Shown one piece after another: positions 25,701 to 36,954 of a stretch of 64,000 nucleotides of DNA. The stretch lies in NCBI GenBank assembly GCA_960531495.1, contig OY482860.1, positions 29,310,512-29,374,511 on the forward strand. Reading direction: 5' to 3'. The stretch is from Zeus faber (taxonomy: Eukaryota; Chordata; Actinopteri; Zeiformes; Zeidae). The position numbers and the translations under genes are program-made. Numbering within the stretch: the first letter of the stretch is position 1; each line of letters starts with the position of its first letter. Under the pieces are notes generated by a model. That model was given only the letters and a program-made list of their open reading frames with translations. It searched no databases and was not told the DNA's origin.

Positions 25701-28700
25701 GGGCAATCGCGGCACATTTTGCGCACCGCTCCCCCTCTCCAACGCGACCGACTTGCCAGTGATGGGGTGCCCGCGATCGGCAAACACAGTGTGTTTTTAT
25801 TTTAGATGTAGGTTATTTTATTTTCAGTCTGCTTATGGAAGGAAACAAGTGCGTACGGAACGGAAGGAAACCGTGCGCAATAAGGACACGTTCTCTGTGA
25901 CTGTCCTCAACCACCCCCTCTCCATGCGTCACGCGCAGGAAATAATCTTAGCGAGTCTACGAGTCGTGCCCCGTTCCTCCGTGCCCCGCCCCCCACCGTT
26001 TATTTTTTTAATTTTATTTGGAGGAACGGGGCACAGCAATCGGGGCGCACGGAGAGCCGTGTACGATTTACATATAAAAATATATTTATGATTCCCCTTC
26101 TTTATAATTCCTCATTTAAATGTTATCCCTGTGCATGTTGTAAACTTTTATCTGTTCTATCCTGTAATTGAATGCACACTGACTGACAAAACAAACAAAA
26201 AAAAAAAAAAAAAAAAAAAAAAAATGTTCAACTTGAAGAATCTCAGTGGACTGACGGGCTTCTGACTGATGATGAGACTCGTCCACTTTCGGGGGGGGGA
26301 GCCCTGATAAGATTACATTCAACTCATTGTCATTGAACAGACGCCAAGTACTGAGGCAACAAAATGCATTTCTCTGCAGTTCACCATCCTAGTAACTGAC
26401 GTATCTAGGAGCAGTGGCTGCCATATAGTGGCGCCCGGAGAGCAGTTAGGGGGTTAAGTGTCTTGCTCAAGGACACATCAGCACGCTACCAGGAGGAGCA
26501 GGGGATCGAACCGGCAATCTTCCGATTACTAGACGACCTGCTCTGCCTCCTGAGCCACTGCCCTCTGTCGAGAGACCCTGCCCTGTACCCAGGGACACAT
26601 CCTATCATTGTGTAATTAGAAATACACACACACACACACACACCTTAAGATGTTTTTTGCGCTAAAGACACAATAATAGTAATGAATGGAATCCGGTATC
26701 TACCTATCCATCAGAAACACTGCTCTACATTGTGTACATCCTTCATACAGCGCATGGCTGAGAATAAAACATTTCCATATCTAATTATTATTGCTGTTGG
26801 TATTATTATAAGGCCATTACGTTTCACTACCACACTGCATTGTTGCTGTACACTACTGCCATACTGGGCTCCTGAGTTAACGTAGTGGTACTCTTAGTTA
26901 ACTTCTGTCTATAGCTTTGTATATATATTTTATTTCAGTTTATTTGATTTATTTTTTGACTTGCACCTTTGCACTGCACAGAAAATAAGGAAAATCTTTT
27001 CCTTATTTTCAGTCATACATATAATGTTTCAGTGTGGGATGTTGATATTAGACGTGGTCAAAGTGTCAAAGAACAAGGTAAACTAATGACTAACTAACAG
27101 CTGTGAACAAAACACTCAGGCTTTCTGACCACTCCGCTCTGAACGCTGGGTGTTCAAAGGTTTTTTCTACTTTCGACTCTTTCTATGGTCATCTGCCCCA
27201 TCTGATCCATGTGTTTTCCCAAACAAAACCAATAGCAATAGTGTTTTTATTGTCAATCTATTTATTTAATTTCAGATGTTTAAAACATCTCAAAATCCCA
27301 GTGTCCGAGAGCTCGGGTGAGTCACAGTGCGGCGTCCGTGTCCAACAATCTTGGAGCACGGCAACGAAATTCAGAAATAACTTTGAAATGAGGCCTCGTG
27401 GATCTAATATGAAGAACATTCAGCAACTGGATTGTTTATTTCTAGCCTCAAATTTGTTCAGAAACAGATTTTGGTGGACGGATGAGATGAAATCAGTGAA
27501 AGTTATGGAGTAAATACAACGAAAGCAGGAAGCCATGCTCAAAGGGCATTGGCTCACAGAATGCGGGGCCTTGGGAGGGTTGCTTCTCCCATTAAAAAAG
27601 TCCATTTTGAAACAAGAGGGTTATAGAGGCATGTCAGAAAGGCTAGAATGCATAATCTGAGTGGTCTTTTCAGTAAAAAAAAAACTTCAAAGACATGTTT
27701 TGGGGACCTCAGACCTGTATTAACTTGTGTAAAATGGAGCGTAATAGAAATAATATTGCAGTATTGACACCAATTGCAAATTTTGGAGTTGCCATGGAAT
27801 GTAGCATCAGTTTGTGCTGTCGCTCGTCTTTATGTCAACATTACATCTAAAATGGTTTAAATTTTCAAAGTTTCCAAGGAACGCAGCATCGACTCACGTA
27901 ATGACGCGGGTTTCCCAAGTCCTGGTTACACTCAGAATTACTACTACAAGCTGACACACTCGTTGCATGTTAGTACTTTATCCTAAAAAGGAAATCACTC
28001 CGTTTGGAAGTTCCCCTCAACACGCTTCCATTCAAACGGATTCAACACTGCATGTCCCTGACAAACATTTCATCAACATTTTAAACCTTTGGGACTAAAA
28101 TAAAACGGACACGTGATGTCAACATTTAAATTCCGCCTGCTTACTATGCATGATACGTATAAAAAAAGATCATTTTGGTTATTCATCGCATTTCAGTCTT
28201 TTGCGATGTGTTTATATTGCGATGAAAATAGGATTTCTGGTGCTCCAGAGGGCCCGATATTAAAATCGACAGCTCAGGCATCTAAATGGCACCGAAATCT
28301 GCGTTGCGATTCGGTCCGGTAGACACGTTCTTATTGGCAGTGGGTTTCGGTGCCCAACCCTAGTTACGACTGGCTCAAAATTGTTTACATTTGAAAGCGG
28401 AGAATCAAAACAAGGTGTCACTTGTACCAAATCAAGCAAATATTTCTAAAGCCATGACTTGTTAATGACGAGGGTGCGGAAAACTGGGTTGAGATAATCA
28501 CCCTCAAAGTTTTCTGAGGGCTCCCTGTGTTGTTTACGGAAGTAACGTCAGCTTTTCTGATTCGCGCATTATGCCCCCTACACAACAATAGATCCAGGTG
28601 TGTGTATAAAAGTAGTACGATTTAAAGGCTGAACTCTATGAAAACGGTTTCATATTGTGACTTCACATCACATGGAATATGAAAGAATGATCTTCACCTG

Positions 28701-31700
28701 GATGCTCGCTTTAAAGGAAACCCTCAATCGGCGTTGTTCAGCATCTCAGTAAATGAACTGTGTTTCCCCATGTCATCTAACGGGAATATTTAACTCCACG
28801 GTTTAACATTTTTCTACTATTTATAAATCAAACTCAGTTTTGAAAATATGTTGATTAAAAAAAACACACACAAAGGAACACCAATCTGGAAAACTCATTT
28901 CCCTTCTAGAAAGGTTTTTTCAACTTATTTGGCTGCTCCTGGCCATTTTAAAAGTGCGCAAAGCGGGTTGTGTTGCGGTGGGTCACATATTTACAAAAAT
29001 GGCAAAAGAGAAAAATAAATATCAAAGGAAAATCTGGGTCTCGTGCCACGTTGTCTCGACAGCGCAGGTACTGCCCCAAGCAACCACCACAGAGCGATGG
29101 AGTCTAAACCTCGCACGATGCAAATGCCCCCCGCAGAGCCACACAACCTGCACATATATAAGGAATTGGATGCTAATGTCACAAAGCGTCTTACTCCAAA
29201 CTCATCTCGCTTCACCATCCCACCGGAAGGTGTAGAACCTTGGCTTATCGCTGATGCGAAAGTTCTGCTACTGCCGGTAAAATTTTATCGTTTTTTCCAC
29301 TAATTCCTGCTCGAAATGTAGATTGATATGGATCAAACTTGAACTACGAGATGTCTGAGACATCCAATTTTCTAACGAGACCCCAACAATGTCCGTGGGA
29401 TCAGCGATTGTCGTGGGACACTTTTCGCCCAAAAAATGCCAAGGAGAATAATAAAAAAAACTGAGCGAATACAATCGGGCTGGACCCCTAATAATAATGA
29501 TTATTTATATAATCAATAACAACAATAATAATAATTTAAGCATCCATCCTACCAGGGAGGGGGAGTCCTCAGCGCCGGGCCTCCTCTTCAGGATGGACTT
29601 GGTGGGTTTGCTCAGCAGTTCCTCTATCTCCTTCCTCCGCCGAGCGAGTTCCAGCTCCTGGAACTCCATGGTCGGGCTTCGTCCGCCGTCCTCTAGGCTG
29701 CTGCTGCTGCTGCTACTGCTGCTGGTGCTCAGGCTGCGGCTGCGACTCCTCACGCCGCTCCTGCTGTGCCCGTAGCTCCGCCCACGAGACCTGGACCTGG
29801 ACCTGGATCTGGACCAGCTCTTGCTTCTCCCATGGCTCCGGGCTCGGCTCCGCTCGGGGCTGCGGCTCCTGGTTCGGGCTCGGCCCCTGTGGTCCGGACT
29901 GCAGCTGGGGCTCCGTGCACGGCTTTTGCTCCGTCCACGGCTCTTGCTGCGTGCGCGGCTCTTGCTCCGCCCGCGGCTTTGAGCTCGCCCCCGGTCTCGG
30001 CTGCAGCTGCGAGGGCGGCTTCGCCCCCTGCTGTGATCTCTGCCCGGAGAAAAACAACACGTCAGCCGAGTGAAGAACAGCAACAGCCACAAATTCTTTG
30101 GGAAAGTAATTAAGTACATTGACTCAAGTACCGCTTTACTTGAGAAATCCAAAACACAGACAAGTAGAGCTCTAACAATTATCACGTAATGACCAGATCA
30201 AAATGACTTGAGCTGACCACTAGGGGCGTAAGGATAAACAGTTTTAAGGTATACCACGGTATCAAGCAACCACCGTTCTGAACCTTAAGCCTTTCCCTGT
30301 AATACCGTGCCCACGGTATACATTTATTTTGCTTAATTGAAGATGTAAACATTTAATTCAACTTCACCTCGTGTTTTTTGGCCAAATGTTGTAATAATCC
30401 ATGTAATGAGGAATTTCTCCAAGTGCTGCGTTCCGCCATCTTTGTTTACACTCGCTCCCATGCGCGTGCAAGTAATATAAAGCACGTCTTGTAAAATATT
30501 GGTGTAAAACACTATTGTTATGCCGCAAATCAGTGGCAGAACTACTTTACCGATGGATTAATGCAACATCTGCCCGTCTGCTACCGCACAGCGGCAACAT
30601 AAGGTGAGGGCGAATGAAAATTTCAATCTTCAATTTTGCAAATAAGTTGGATATGTATATGTCACTTATTTTGATATATATGTCCCTTCATTTGCTTCTC
30701 CTGCGAATTTGAGAGCCCCTACATGCGTCTCCCCGCCCTGCACCTCCAGTGAACCTTTACCATGTGTTTTTGTTTTTTAATACAAACTATTTATTAATTG
30801 AATAGATATCGTACAGTGAAATTTCGTACAAACAAATTACCTGTCTACCTGAATGTCTATATTCCAATGTTGGGTCAACAGAAAGCTTTTCTGTAAAAGA
30901 TAAACATGTAATATTTAACTAATGTAAATTTATACGATGAATGATTGTATTAAAAAATAATAATCTAAAATTACTATAATTGAATAATGAGCCCAACCTG
31001 AAAGTGTTACGTTTAAACACCAGATTCTGAATAGAGAACTTTCCCAGCGTACGGTTTCCTCTGGGTTATACTTCAGTAGAGGATAGCAGTACTTCTTCCT
31101 CATACCTGTCATGTGGGGTGTGCAGGTGGCGGGGCGGGGCAGATCCAGCCGGTCCCGTGAGCTCGTTGCCGACAGTGATGACCAGATTCCGGTCGATCGG
31201 AATGGCGCAGCGCGGTGACTGTGACCTCTGCCACAAAAAATCTGGTCAGCGTCATTCACTCATTGGCCTGACGTTAAGTTAAGCCTCCTTAACATATAGT
31301 TCAATTAAATTGCTTTGGAATATTTATATTTAATGGATTTTTGTAAATGTTTTGCTCTTTTAATAAGAAGCGCTGTATGGTTAATCACAGCCTTATATAA
31401 CCTTACACATAATACCAACAACAACAACAATAATAAATATAGCTGCAGGCAGTAATACACGGAGTCCAGTATCAACCCAATTACAAATTTAAGAGTTTCC
31501 AAAGAACGCAGCATCGACTGACGAAATGACGCCGTGACTCGAGTTTTCTGAGTCCCGGTGACACGCAGAATTATTACTACAATCTGACACACTTGTTGTG
31601 TGTTCTGACTTTATCCTAAAAATGAGAAGGCGTCTGTCTACTTCCTGTCGTCCACAGAGTCCTGCCTCAGGGAGTGTCTGTGAAAGGAAATCACTCCGTG

Positions 31701-32023
31701 TAGAAGTCCCAACAACACGCTTCTATACAAAGGGATTCAACACAGCATGTCCCTCACACACATTTCACCCACTTTTTAAACTTTTGGGACTAAAATAAGA
31801 CGGGCACTATTCAGACCCGTTGCTCTAGAGCTGCAACAACTCCATGTGTGAGGTCACAAACACGGTATGTTTTCGACTCCTTCAATTTGCGTGTTACGAC
31901 TTGCTCCTATGCCGCAAGAGGTACACGGCACAAGGTTCGATGGAACAGTATCAGTTTGGATTTAAAAAAAGGGGAGAATAATAAAATATCAAATGAAACG
32001 CCCCGCCCAGGTCAAGCAGATAA

Positions 32024-32074
<51 letters not shown>

Positions 32075-33717
32075 ACTACAAAGCGATGGAGTCTACACTA
32101 CGTAGCTCGCACGGTGCAAATGTGTGTTCGTAGCCACATCCTGCACATTTATAACAAATTACTCCACAAACTCATCTCGCTGCACCACCCAACTGAAAGT
32201 TTTCACCGTTTTCACCTATGGTGATTCACGAACGTTCGGCTACTTCCGGTTAAATTACATCGTTTTTTTTTTTTTTACTAAATCCTGCTCCAAATATGGA
32301 TCGATGTGGATGAAACTTGAACCACGAGATGTCTGAGACGTCCCGGTTCTAACAACACCTCAGTTGTGTCCTTAGCCGCAGCGATTGTTCTGTTCCAGAC
32401 AGTTTTAGCCAAAATGCCAAGGAGAATAAAAATAATAATAATCTGACCAATAGGAGACCATCCCAAAAATCTAGCTGCGGGCAGGAATACACGGGGTCCA
32501 GTTTAGTCATGTTGGGTGCGTTTCGGTTTCCCAGGTTCTCTGAAACGCAGCAGGACTTGTCAAGTTTACTTGAACGCAGCGTGGTCTAGCAGCTAGGAGA
32601 ATCCAGGAGACAGTGTAGGAAATAGGAGTCAGTGTAGGAGGAAGGAGACAATCTAGGAGATACACTAGGAGCTAGGAGACAGTCTAGGGCAGGGGCTCAA
32701 ACAACAGACCCGGGGGCCACATCCGGCCTGAGAGACAATTTAAAAAAATATGAAACAGAATTAAATATATGATACGAGAGCAAACGAGGCAGTTCACTAG
32801 AGTGCGGGAGAAAACAAACAAAAACAACAAACAGGCTGTTTTTTCCTGAAGTTCAACAGGCCCCCTAAGAGAAGACAACCTGGCCGGTGGCCCCCAGGTC
32901 ATTTGAGTTTCAAGATCAAGAGGGTTATTCGTCACATACATACTTTCATACATATATGCAGTGAAATGTCTTTGCAACGAACCCGGAGACGATGCACAAT
33001 AGTTACCAAACCGAACATAATAACTAACCTAACTCCTACCGAGCAACTAACTGAAACTGATTCCTAAAATGTAATGCAGTTAGTGAAGAGAATAATATAA
33101 ATAAAATAAGACTCCAAAAGGTAATACAGAGTGAGGGTACAAAATACAAGTACAGGGAATAGAGATATGAATATTGGAAAGGCTATTTGTATATACTGAT
33201 ATGTGCAGTAATGTGCATGTTTGAGAGAGACCCCTGGTCTAGGAGCCAGGAGAGCGTTTCGGGCTGGAGGACCCCCTAGGAGCCAGGTGACAGTCTGGGG
33301 GCGAGGACTGAGTCGAGATAATAAGTGGGCCCCAGCACCCGGTGCTACCTCTCTGGAAGCCGGCCTGCCGCTCCAGTACTCCCCGCCGCGGTGTCTTCCT
33401 CCGCCGGGGGACGGGTGTCTCCCTCCGCCGGGGGACGGGTGTCTCCCTCCGCCGGGGGACGGGTGTCTCCTTTCGCCGGGGGACGGGTGTCTCCTTTCGC
33501 CGGGGGACGGGTGTCTCCTGCGCGGCGGGGAGGAGCGCCTGTAGGGCTCCGGGGCACCGTGGTCGTGGTATCCGTGGTGGTGGTGGTGGTGATGCGGCGG
33601 CGGCCTAAATCGGCCGCGGTCCTCCCGGTAGGCCGGACCGCGGCCTTCGTACGGCGGCGGGTAGCCGCCTCGGTGCGGCGTGTAGCCGCCTCGGTGCGGC
33701 GGGCGGCCGCGGTACAT
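14308..33717 (-). CDS. znf318: Zinc finger protein 318
   Basis: Nuclear RS-rich zinc-finger protein; in mammals ZNF318 acts in androgen-receptor co-regulation and in RNA processing needed for IgD expression. Coding exons in transcript order: 33349-33717, 31106-31227, 29553-30039, 24718-25457, 23704-24062, 23179-23279, 22735-22834, 22083-22405, 18265-18468, 17812-17905, 17127-17245, 14308-16716. Every junction keeps phase and the total is 1,808 residues; human ZNF318 is about 2,280. Domains: repeat-rich basic N-terminus (1-123), RS domain (about 164-290), conserved IQDLLKTIGLDLGV block in exon 4, proline-rich stretch (573-692), coiled coil (about 693-800), zinc finger 1 (about 909-935), zinc finger 2 (about 975-1003), long charged then Pro/Gln-rich tail. 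It starts at the first ATG of a CpG-rich exon. Confidence 0.93.
17127..17245 (-). CDS. znf318: ZNF318 exon 11, second matrin-type zinc finger
   Basis: C-x2-C (FFCLLCREF) followed by H-x5-H (EEHVMTHAHNEKY). Together with exon 9 it gives the pair of fingers characteristic of ZNF318. Confidence 0.85.
18265..18468 (-). CDS. znf318: ZNF318 exon 9, first matrin/U1-type zinc finger
   Basis: The finger is C-x2-C-x12-H-x5-H (WCKHCNV ... THMHSKSH), the spacing of matrin/U1-type fingers that bind RNA or RNP partners. Two acceptor AGs three bases apart (18,466-18,467 or 18,469-18,470) allow a NAGNAG-type one-residue (Gln) difference. Confidence 0.88.
18873..19470. mobile_element. hAT-like MITE
   Basis: It is bounded by inverted repeats TAGGGCTGTCAATCG and its complement (CAATTGACAGCCATC), with no transposase frame. 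It lies in ZNF318 intron 8. Confidence 0.55.
20694..21006. mobile_element. MITE with GGGATGCACTGAT-type ends
   Basis: The ends are inverted (GGGGTGCAGCGATT and AATCAGTGCATCCCTC). The centre shares an AAATATACTTTGGC...ATATACCTGG segment, inverted, with the element at 55,862-56,226. Confidence 0.6.
21122..21640. mobile_element. MITE with GTGGTCGACCGA inverted ends
   Basis: AGTGGTCGACCGATTA at the left and TGTCGGTCGACCACTA at the right form terminal inverted repeats around AT-rich non-coding sequence. Confidence 0.65.
22458..22482. repeat. Poly(G) tract
   Basis: About 24 G in a row, 50 bp upstream (transcript strand) of ZNF318 exon 22083-22405. Confidence 0.95.
22592..22636. repeat. (CT)n microsatellite
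   Basis: Imperfect CT/CCCT run in the intron between ZNF318 exons 7 and 8. Confidence 0.9.
25655..26310 (+). mobile_element. Dispersed repeat A, copy 1
   Basis: Non-coding element of about 0.65 kb in ZNF318 intron 3. The words TTTTATTTTCAGTCTGCTTA and TTTCTGACTGATGATG recur in the same order and orientation at 46,785-47,370. It contains a poly(A) run at about 26,197. Confidence 0.65.
26325..26575 (-). mobile_element. tRNA-derived SINE
   Basis: On the minus strand it has GTAGCTCAGGAGGCAGAGC (A box), GGTTCGATCCC (B box), and a GTGTCCTTGAGCAAGACACT core shared with the copies at 2,865-3,066 and 60,695-60,882. Confidence 0.75.
27030..27745 (+). mobile_element. Dispersed repeat B, copy 1
   Basis: Non-coding. 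The sequence around CAAATTTGTTCAGAAACAGA and GTTATGGAGTAAATACAACG is repeated in inverse orientation at 47,503-48,115. In the other copy the ends are GACCTATTATGC and its complement, so this is a MITE family; this copy's ends have decayed. Confidence 0.6.
27865..29470 (+). mobile_element. Dispersed repeat C, copy 1
   Basis: Two separate blocks, AACGCAGCATCGACT...GGGACTAAAATAA and GCGATGGAGTCTA...ATGCCAAGGAGAATAA, recur in the same order at 31,490-32,460. No coding frame was found. It occupies the right part of ZNF318 intron 3. Confidence 0.55.
29553..30039 (-). CDS. znf318: ZNF318 exon 3, RS domain and KSILK motif
   Basis: Encodes an arginine/serine domain, a serine run, and a helical segment (LELARRRKEIEELL) leading into KPTKSILKRR. 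A KPTRSILKKR segment occurs in the neighbouring composite gene, showing paralogy. Confidence 0.85.
31490..32460 (+). mobile_element. Dispersed repeat C, copy 2
   Basis: Same-orientation partner of 27,865-29,470, shorter by internal deletion and carrying its own (CA)n at 32,029-32,075. It lies in ZNF318 intron 1. Confidence 0.55.
33349..33717 (-). CDS. znf318: ZNF318 exon 1, His run and 24-bp coding repeat
   Basis: Encodes residues 1-123: MYRGRPPHRGG-type basic/glycine repeats, a seven-histidine run, then about five tandem copies of an RHPSPGE/G octapeptide encoded by a 24-bp minisatellite (about 33,404-33,522). The donor at 33,347-33,348 ends the exon in phase 0. The octapeptide repeat is SP-rich and may vary between individuals. 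Confidence 0.85.
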
Positions 33718-33900
33718 GGCTTTGGCTCAGAGCTCTCCTGCCGGGGCCACACGCTCCGCTCGGCCCGAAGGGAACGAAGCGCGTCGGACAACGTGGTTTG
33801 TTGTGGACGCGGCTCGTAATGGCGCCCGGAGCGCTACTTCCGGTGTGGCGGTGCCGCCCCCTGCTGGGCGCAGGGCGGGTGGGCGGGGCCTCGGTGGAAG
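33718..33900 (-). promoter_or_regulatory. CpG-rich leader/promoter of ZNF318
   Basis: CpG- and GC-rich sequence immediately upstream of the ZNF318 start codon, grading into AT-richer DNA beyond about 33,960. No TATA box is evident. Confidence 0.5.
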
Positions 33901-34062
33901 CTTCGGCTCTTTTTGGGAGACTCGACTCTTCGCGAGTGACTCGGTGAAAAGATTCGTTCAACTTGGCGACTCCTCGGTGGTTTGATCCCGTTGATGAAAC
34001 GAAAGAAAGAAGAAGAAACAGTCTTTATTCATCACGCAACAAACCACACTACAACACATGCT

Positions 34063-34093
<31 letters not shown>

Positions 34094-34139
34094 GCTTTGA
34101 TGGTGCCGTGAAATGAATCCTCTGCATTGAACCATCCTG

Positions 34140-34455
34140 GCTTGTCCTTCCTCCGGGGGCACAGCCAGGAGCAGTGGGCAGCGTACGTGGACGCGCCCGG
34201 GGACCAGGTGATAAGTGTCCATCGCTGGTCAGACCCTGATGGTGCATGTTTTTGAGGGGGGTCCTTACTGACGTGAGGTGGAGGAAACCCCATGTGAGCA
34301 CGGGGAGAACATGCAAACTCCACACAGAAAGGCTCCTGTTTGGGAGATAACCCACCAGAGCACAGTGCCAACAGCGCCCCAGGCGGGAATCAAACCCAGG
34401 ACCTTCTTGCTGTGAGGCAGCAGTGCAATGCACTGCGCCCCCGTGCCACACAAGA
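34140..34455 (-). mobile_element. Dispersed fish retroposon fragment
   Basis: Contains GTGAGCACGGGGAGAACATG, CAAACTCCACACAGAAAGG and CCAGGACCTTCTTGCTGTG, the core words of a repeat common in fish genomes. A related copy is at 7,290-7,590. Confidence 0.55.
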
Positions 34456-34497
34456 AGTGCACGAGAAGCGCGAGACGCGTTGTTTTCCTGTCAAAGG

Positions 34498-34577
<80 letters not shown>
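34498..34577. repeat. (GATT)20 microsatellite
   Basis: About twenty perfect tetranucleotide units. Confidence 0.98.
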
Positions 34578-36027
34578 TCTTTAGAACGCAAAGTGAACAT
34601 CACACACATTCACTACACGTGACTCTTTTTTATCTTCGACACATTATTTGACTCCTCTTCAATCATTACTTGAGTGTTGCTGCGGGGCTCGGGACTCGGG
34701 GTCTCTCGGCTCCTTCCGTTCGAGACTCGAGTCTCCGTGAGTCGACGCGCGGCCGCCGTCGCCGGAGTGACTCCAGACTCCCGAGTCGTTCCGCGCGCAC
34801 CGCGTTGCCTCGCTCCACGCGTTGGCACGAGCCACGGTCAACACACGCACGCGCGCACACACACGCACGCGCCCTGAAACGAGACAACGATCAGATGTTT
34901 TCTACGTCTACAAATAAACAACGTATCACCCGCCGCATCTGTGACGTCATCAAACGCATCTTTATATTTCTTATAAACGGAAAACAGCCTGCAGATGCCG
35001 AGACACAGTTTGCTTGTATTTTGTGACACAATATGTCAGGGGAGTGAAATATTAAGATATTTTTGTTTATTTTTTGCATAAAAAAACAAGATTCATAGAT
35101 CGTAGTGGTTATTCATCTTTTTATATTGATGATTTACATTTTGTGAAATTTGACAGAATTCCTTCCTACAAACACTGACACTGACGTGCGCCTACAAAGT
35201 TCAAAGTAAAACGTCACATCCAGGCCCTGGATGTTAGATAATAAAGCACCATCTGTCTCCTCATGCGCTTCATATACAGAAATATTCATTCATATTTATA
35301 TATTTCATATAATAAGTGAATCCCTTGATTCTTCACAAAAAGGGCTCATCTTGTCCCGGCAGGATTCAAAAATATCTGCAAAAAATGAAACGCTTCAAAA
35401 TACAATGAGCAAAAAACAACAGGCTTGACTATAACAGATCTTTATTGACATCAGTTCTTAGTGAAACAATCCCATGTCAATGCATCTATAACCCGCAGCT
35501 TGTGTCACAATAGAAGGAACGGTTCCATTGTTTCTTGCTGTGAAATGTCCTTAAATATGCAGAGACACCCACACGGGGAGTCGGTCTGAGTCCACTGACA
35601 CTGCATGGTCGTGATCACTATTGAAAACAGACTTTGAAAACAGGATTCAGAAAATGTCTTGGCTTTCCAGGTTATACTTTGTTTATGGTCAAAGCTGATT
35701 TAGTGTTTATTGTGCAGTCAATTCACCTTAAACAGAGAGAAAGGTGGAGATGATGTAGCGAGTGGGGGCTTATTGAGGCAGGGCCACAGACAAGGCTCCG
35801 TGTTGTGGGTGAAACACCTTCTGAACGTGGCAGCAGGAGACTCCCAGTGGAAATCAAAACAAGTTGTCCTGTCTCAGCCTTAAACATGTGTGCGGGAGAT
35901 GGTTATTTGACCAAAATGAGAGAATGAATTAGAAATGTAGGAAGTCGTGTGTGGAGGAATGTGCTTTTTTGGTTGTCTAATGAAGTGGCCACAACCAAAA
36001 ATTAAAAAAACACACACACACACACCC

Positions 36028-36546
36028 CCCGGCCACTTTATTAGGTACACCTTGCTAGTAGTGGGTTGGACCCCCTGTTGCCTTCAGAACTGCCTTCATT
36101 CTTGGTGCATAGATTGAACCAGGTGTTGGAAACATTCCTCAGAGGTTTCGCTCCATATGGACTTGACAGCATCACACAGTTGCTGCAGATTTGTGGGCTG
36201 CACCTCCATGATGCCAAGCTCCTGTTGCACCACCTCCCAAAGCTGCTCTACTGGATTGACAGGTGGTGAGGGTGGAGGCCGTTGGGGAACAGTCAACTCT
36301 AGAGATGGTTGTGGGTGAAAATCCCAGTAGGTCAGCAGTTTGTGAAATACTCAGACCAGCCCGTCTGGCACCAACAACCATGCCACGTTCAAAGTCACTT
36401 AAATCTCCTTTCTTCTCCGTTCTGATGCTGAGTTTGAACCTCACCATGTCCACATGCCTCAACGCAATGAACTGCTGCCATGTGATTGGCTCATTAGCTA
36501 TTTGTGTTAACAAGCAATTGAACAGCTGTACCTGATAAAGTGGCTG
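36028..36546 (-). mobile_element. Internally deleted Tc1-like transposon, second family
   Basis: Inverted ends GGCCACTTTATTAGGTACAC and GTACCTGATAAAGTGGC bound about 0.52 kb. The minus strand keeps the transposase N-terminus (helix-turn-helix, SDFERGMVVGARRAGLSIS) joined to its extreme C-terminus (PVEQLWEVVQQELGIM), with the catalytic middle missing. It is a non-autonomous deletion derivative; a longer relative is at 57,100-58,053. Confidence 0.85.
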
Positions 36547-36954
36547 GTGTGTGTGTGTGTATATATATATATTTTTTTTTTACCCCCCCTTGTCTTGCTT
36601 TCTAGTTTAATATGTGATTTGATTTTAACAAAGCCTGTGTGATGGTACATCACCTTAGCCATCTGTGACTTGTCTTCCTGTAAAGAGTACCACAATGGAA
36701 ATAAGTTATCCTCAACATTTTCAATGAATGTATTTGATGCAGTTTATGACCTGTTATATATATTTTTGATATATTTAATAAATCAAACAGCCCTTCATTA
36801 AAATTAGACTTGATTTGATAATTGAAAAAAATGGAAAACTGCCACAAAAGTTTTAACTGGGGTTAAATTCTCCAATAAATGATAAATCACGTTTGAGATA
36901 TTAAAAGGTGAAATTAACACAACATACCTGGAAAAACCTCAACTTCTCCAGCAG

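Noticed and set aside
26325..26575. Functional tRNA genes at the SINE heads (also at 2,865-3,066, 6,650-6,812 and 60,695-60,882)
   Set aside because: The A and B boxes are present but the stems and anticodon arm are not maintained, and each is followed by a SINE core.
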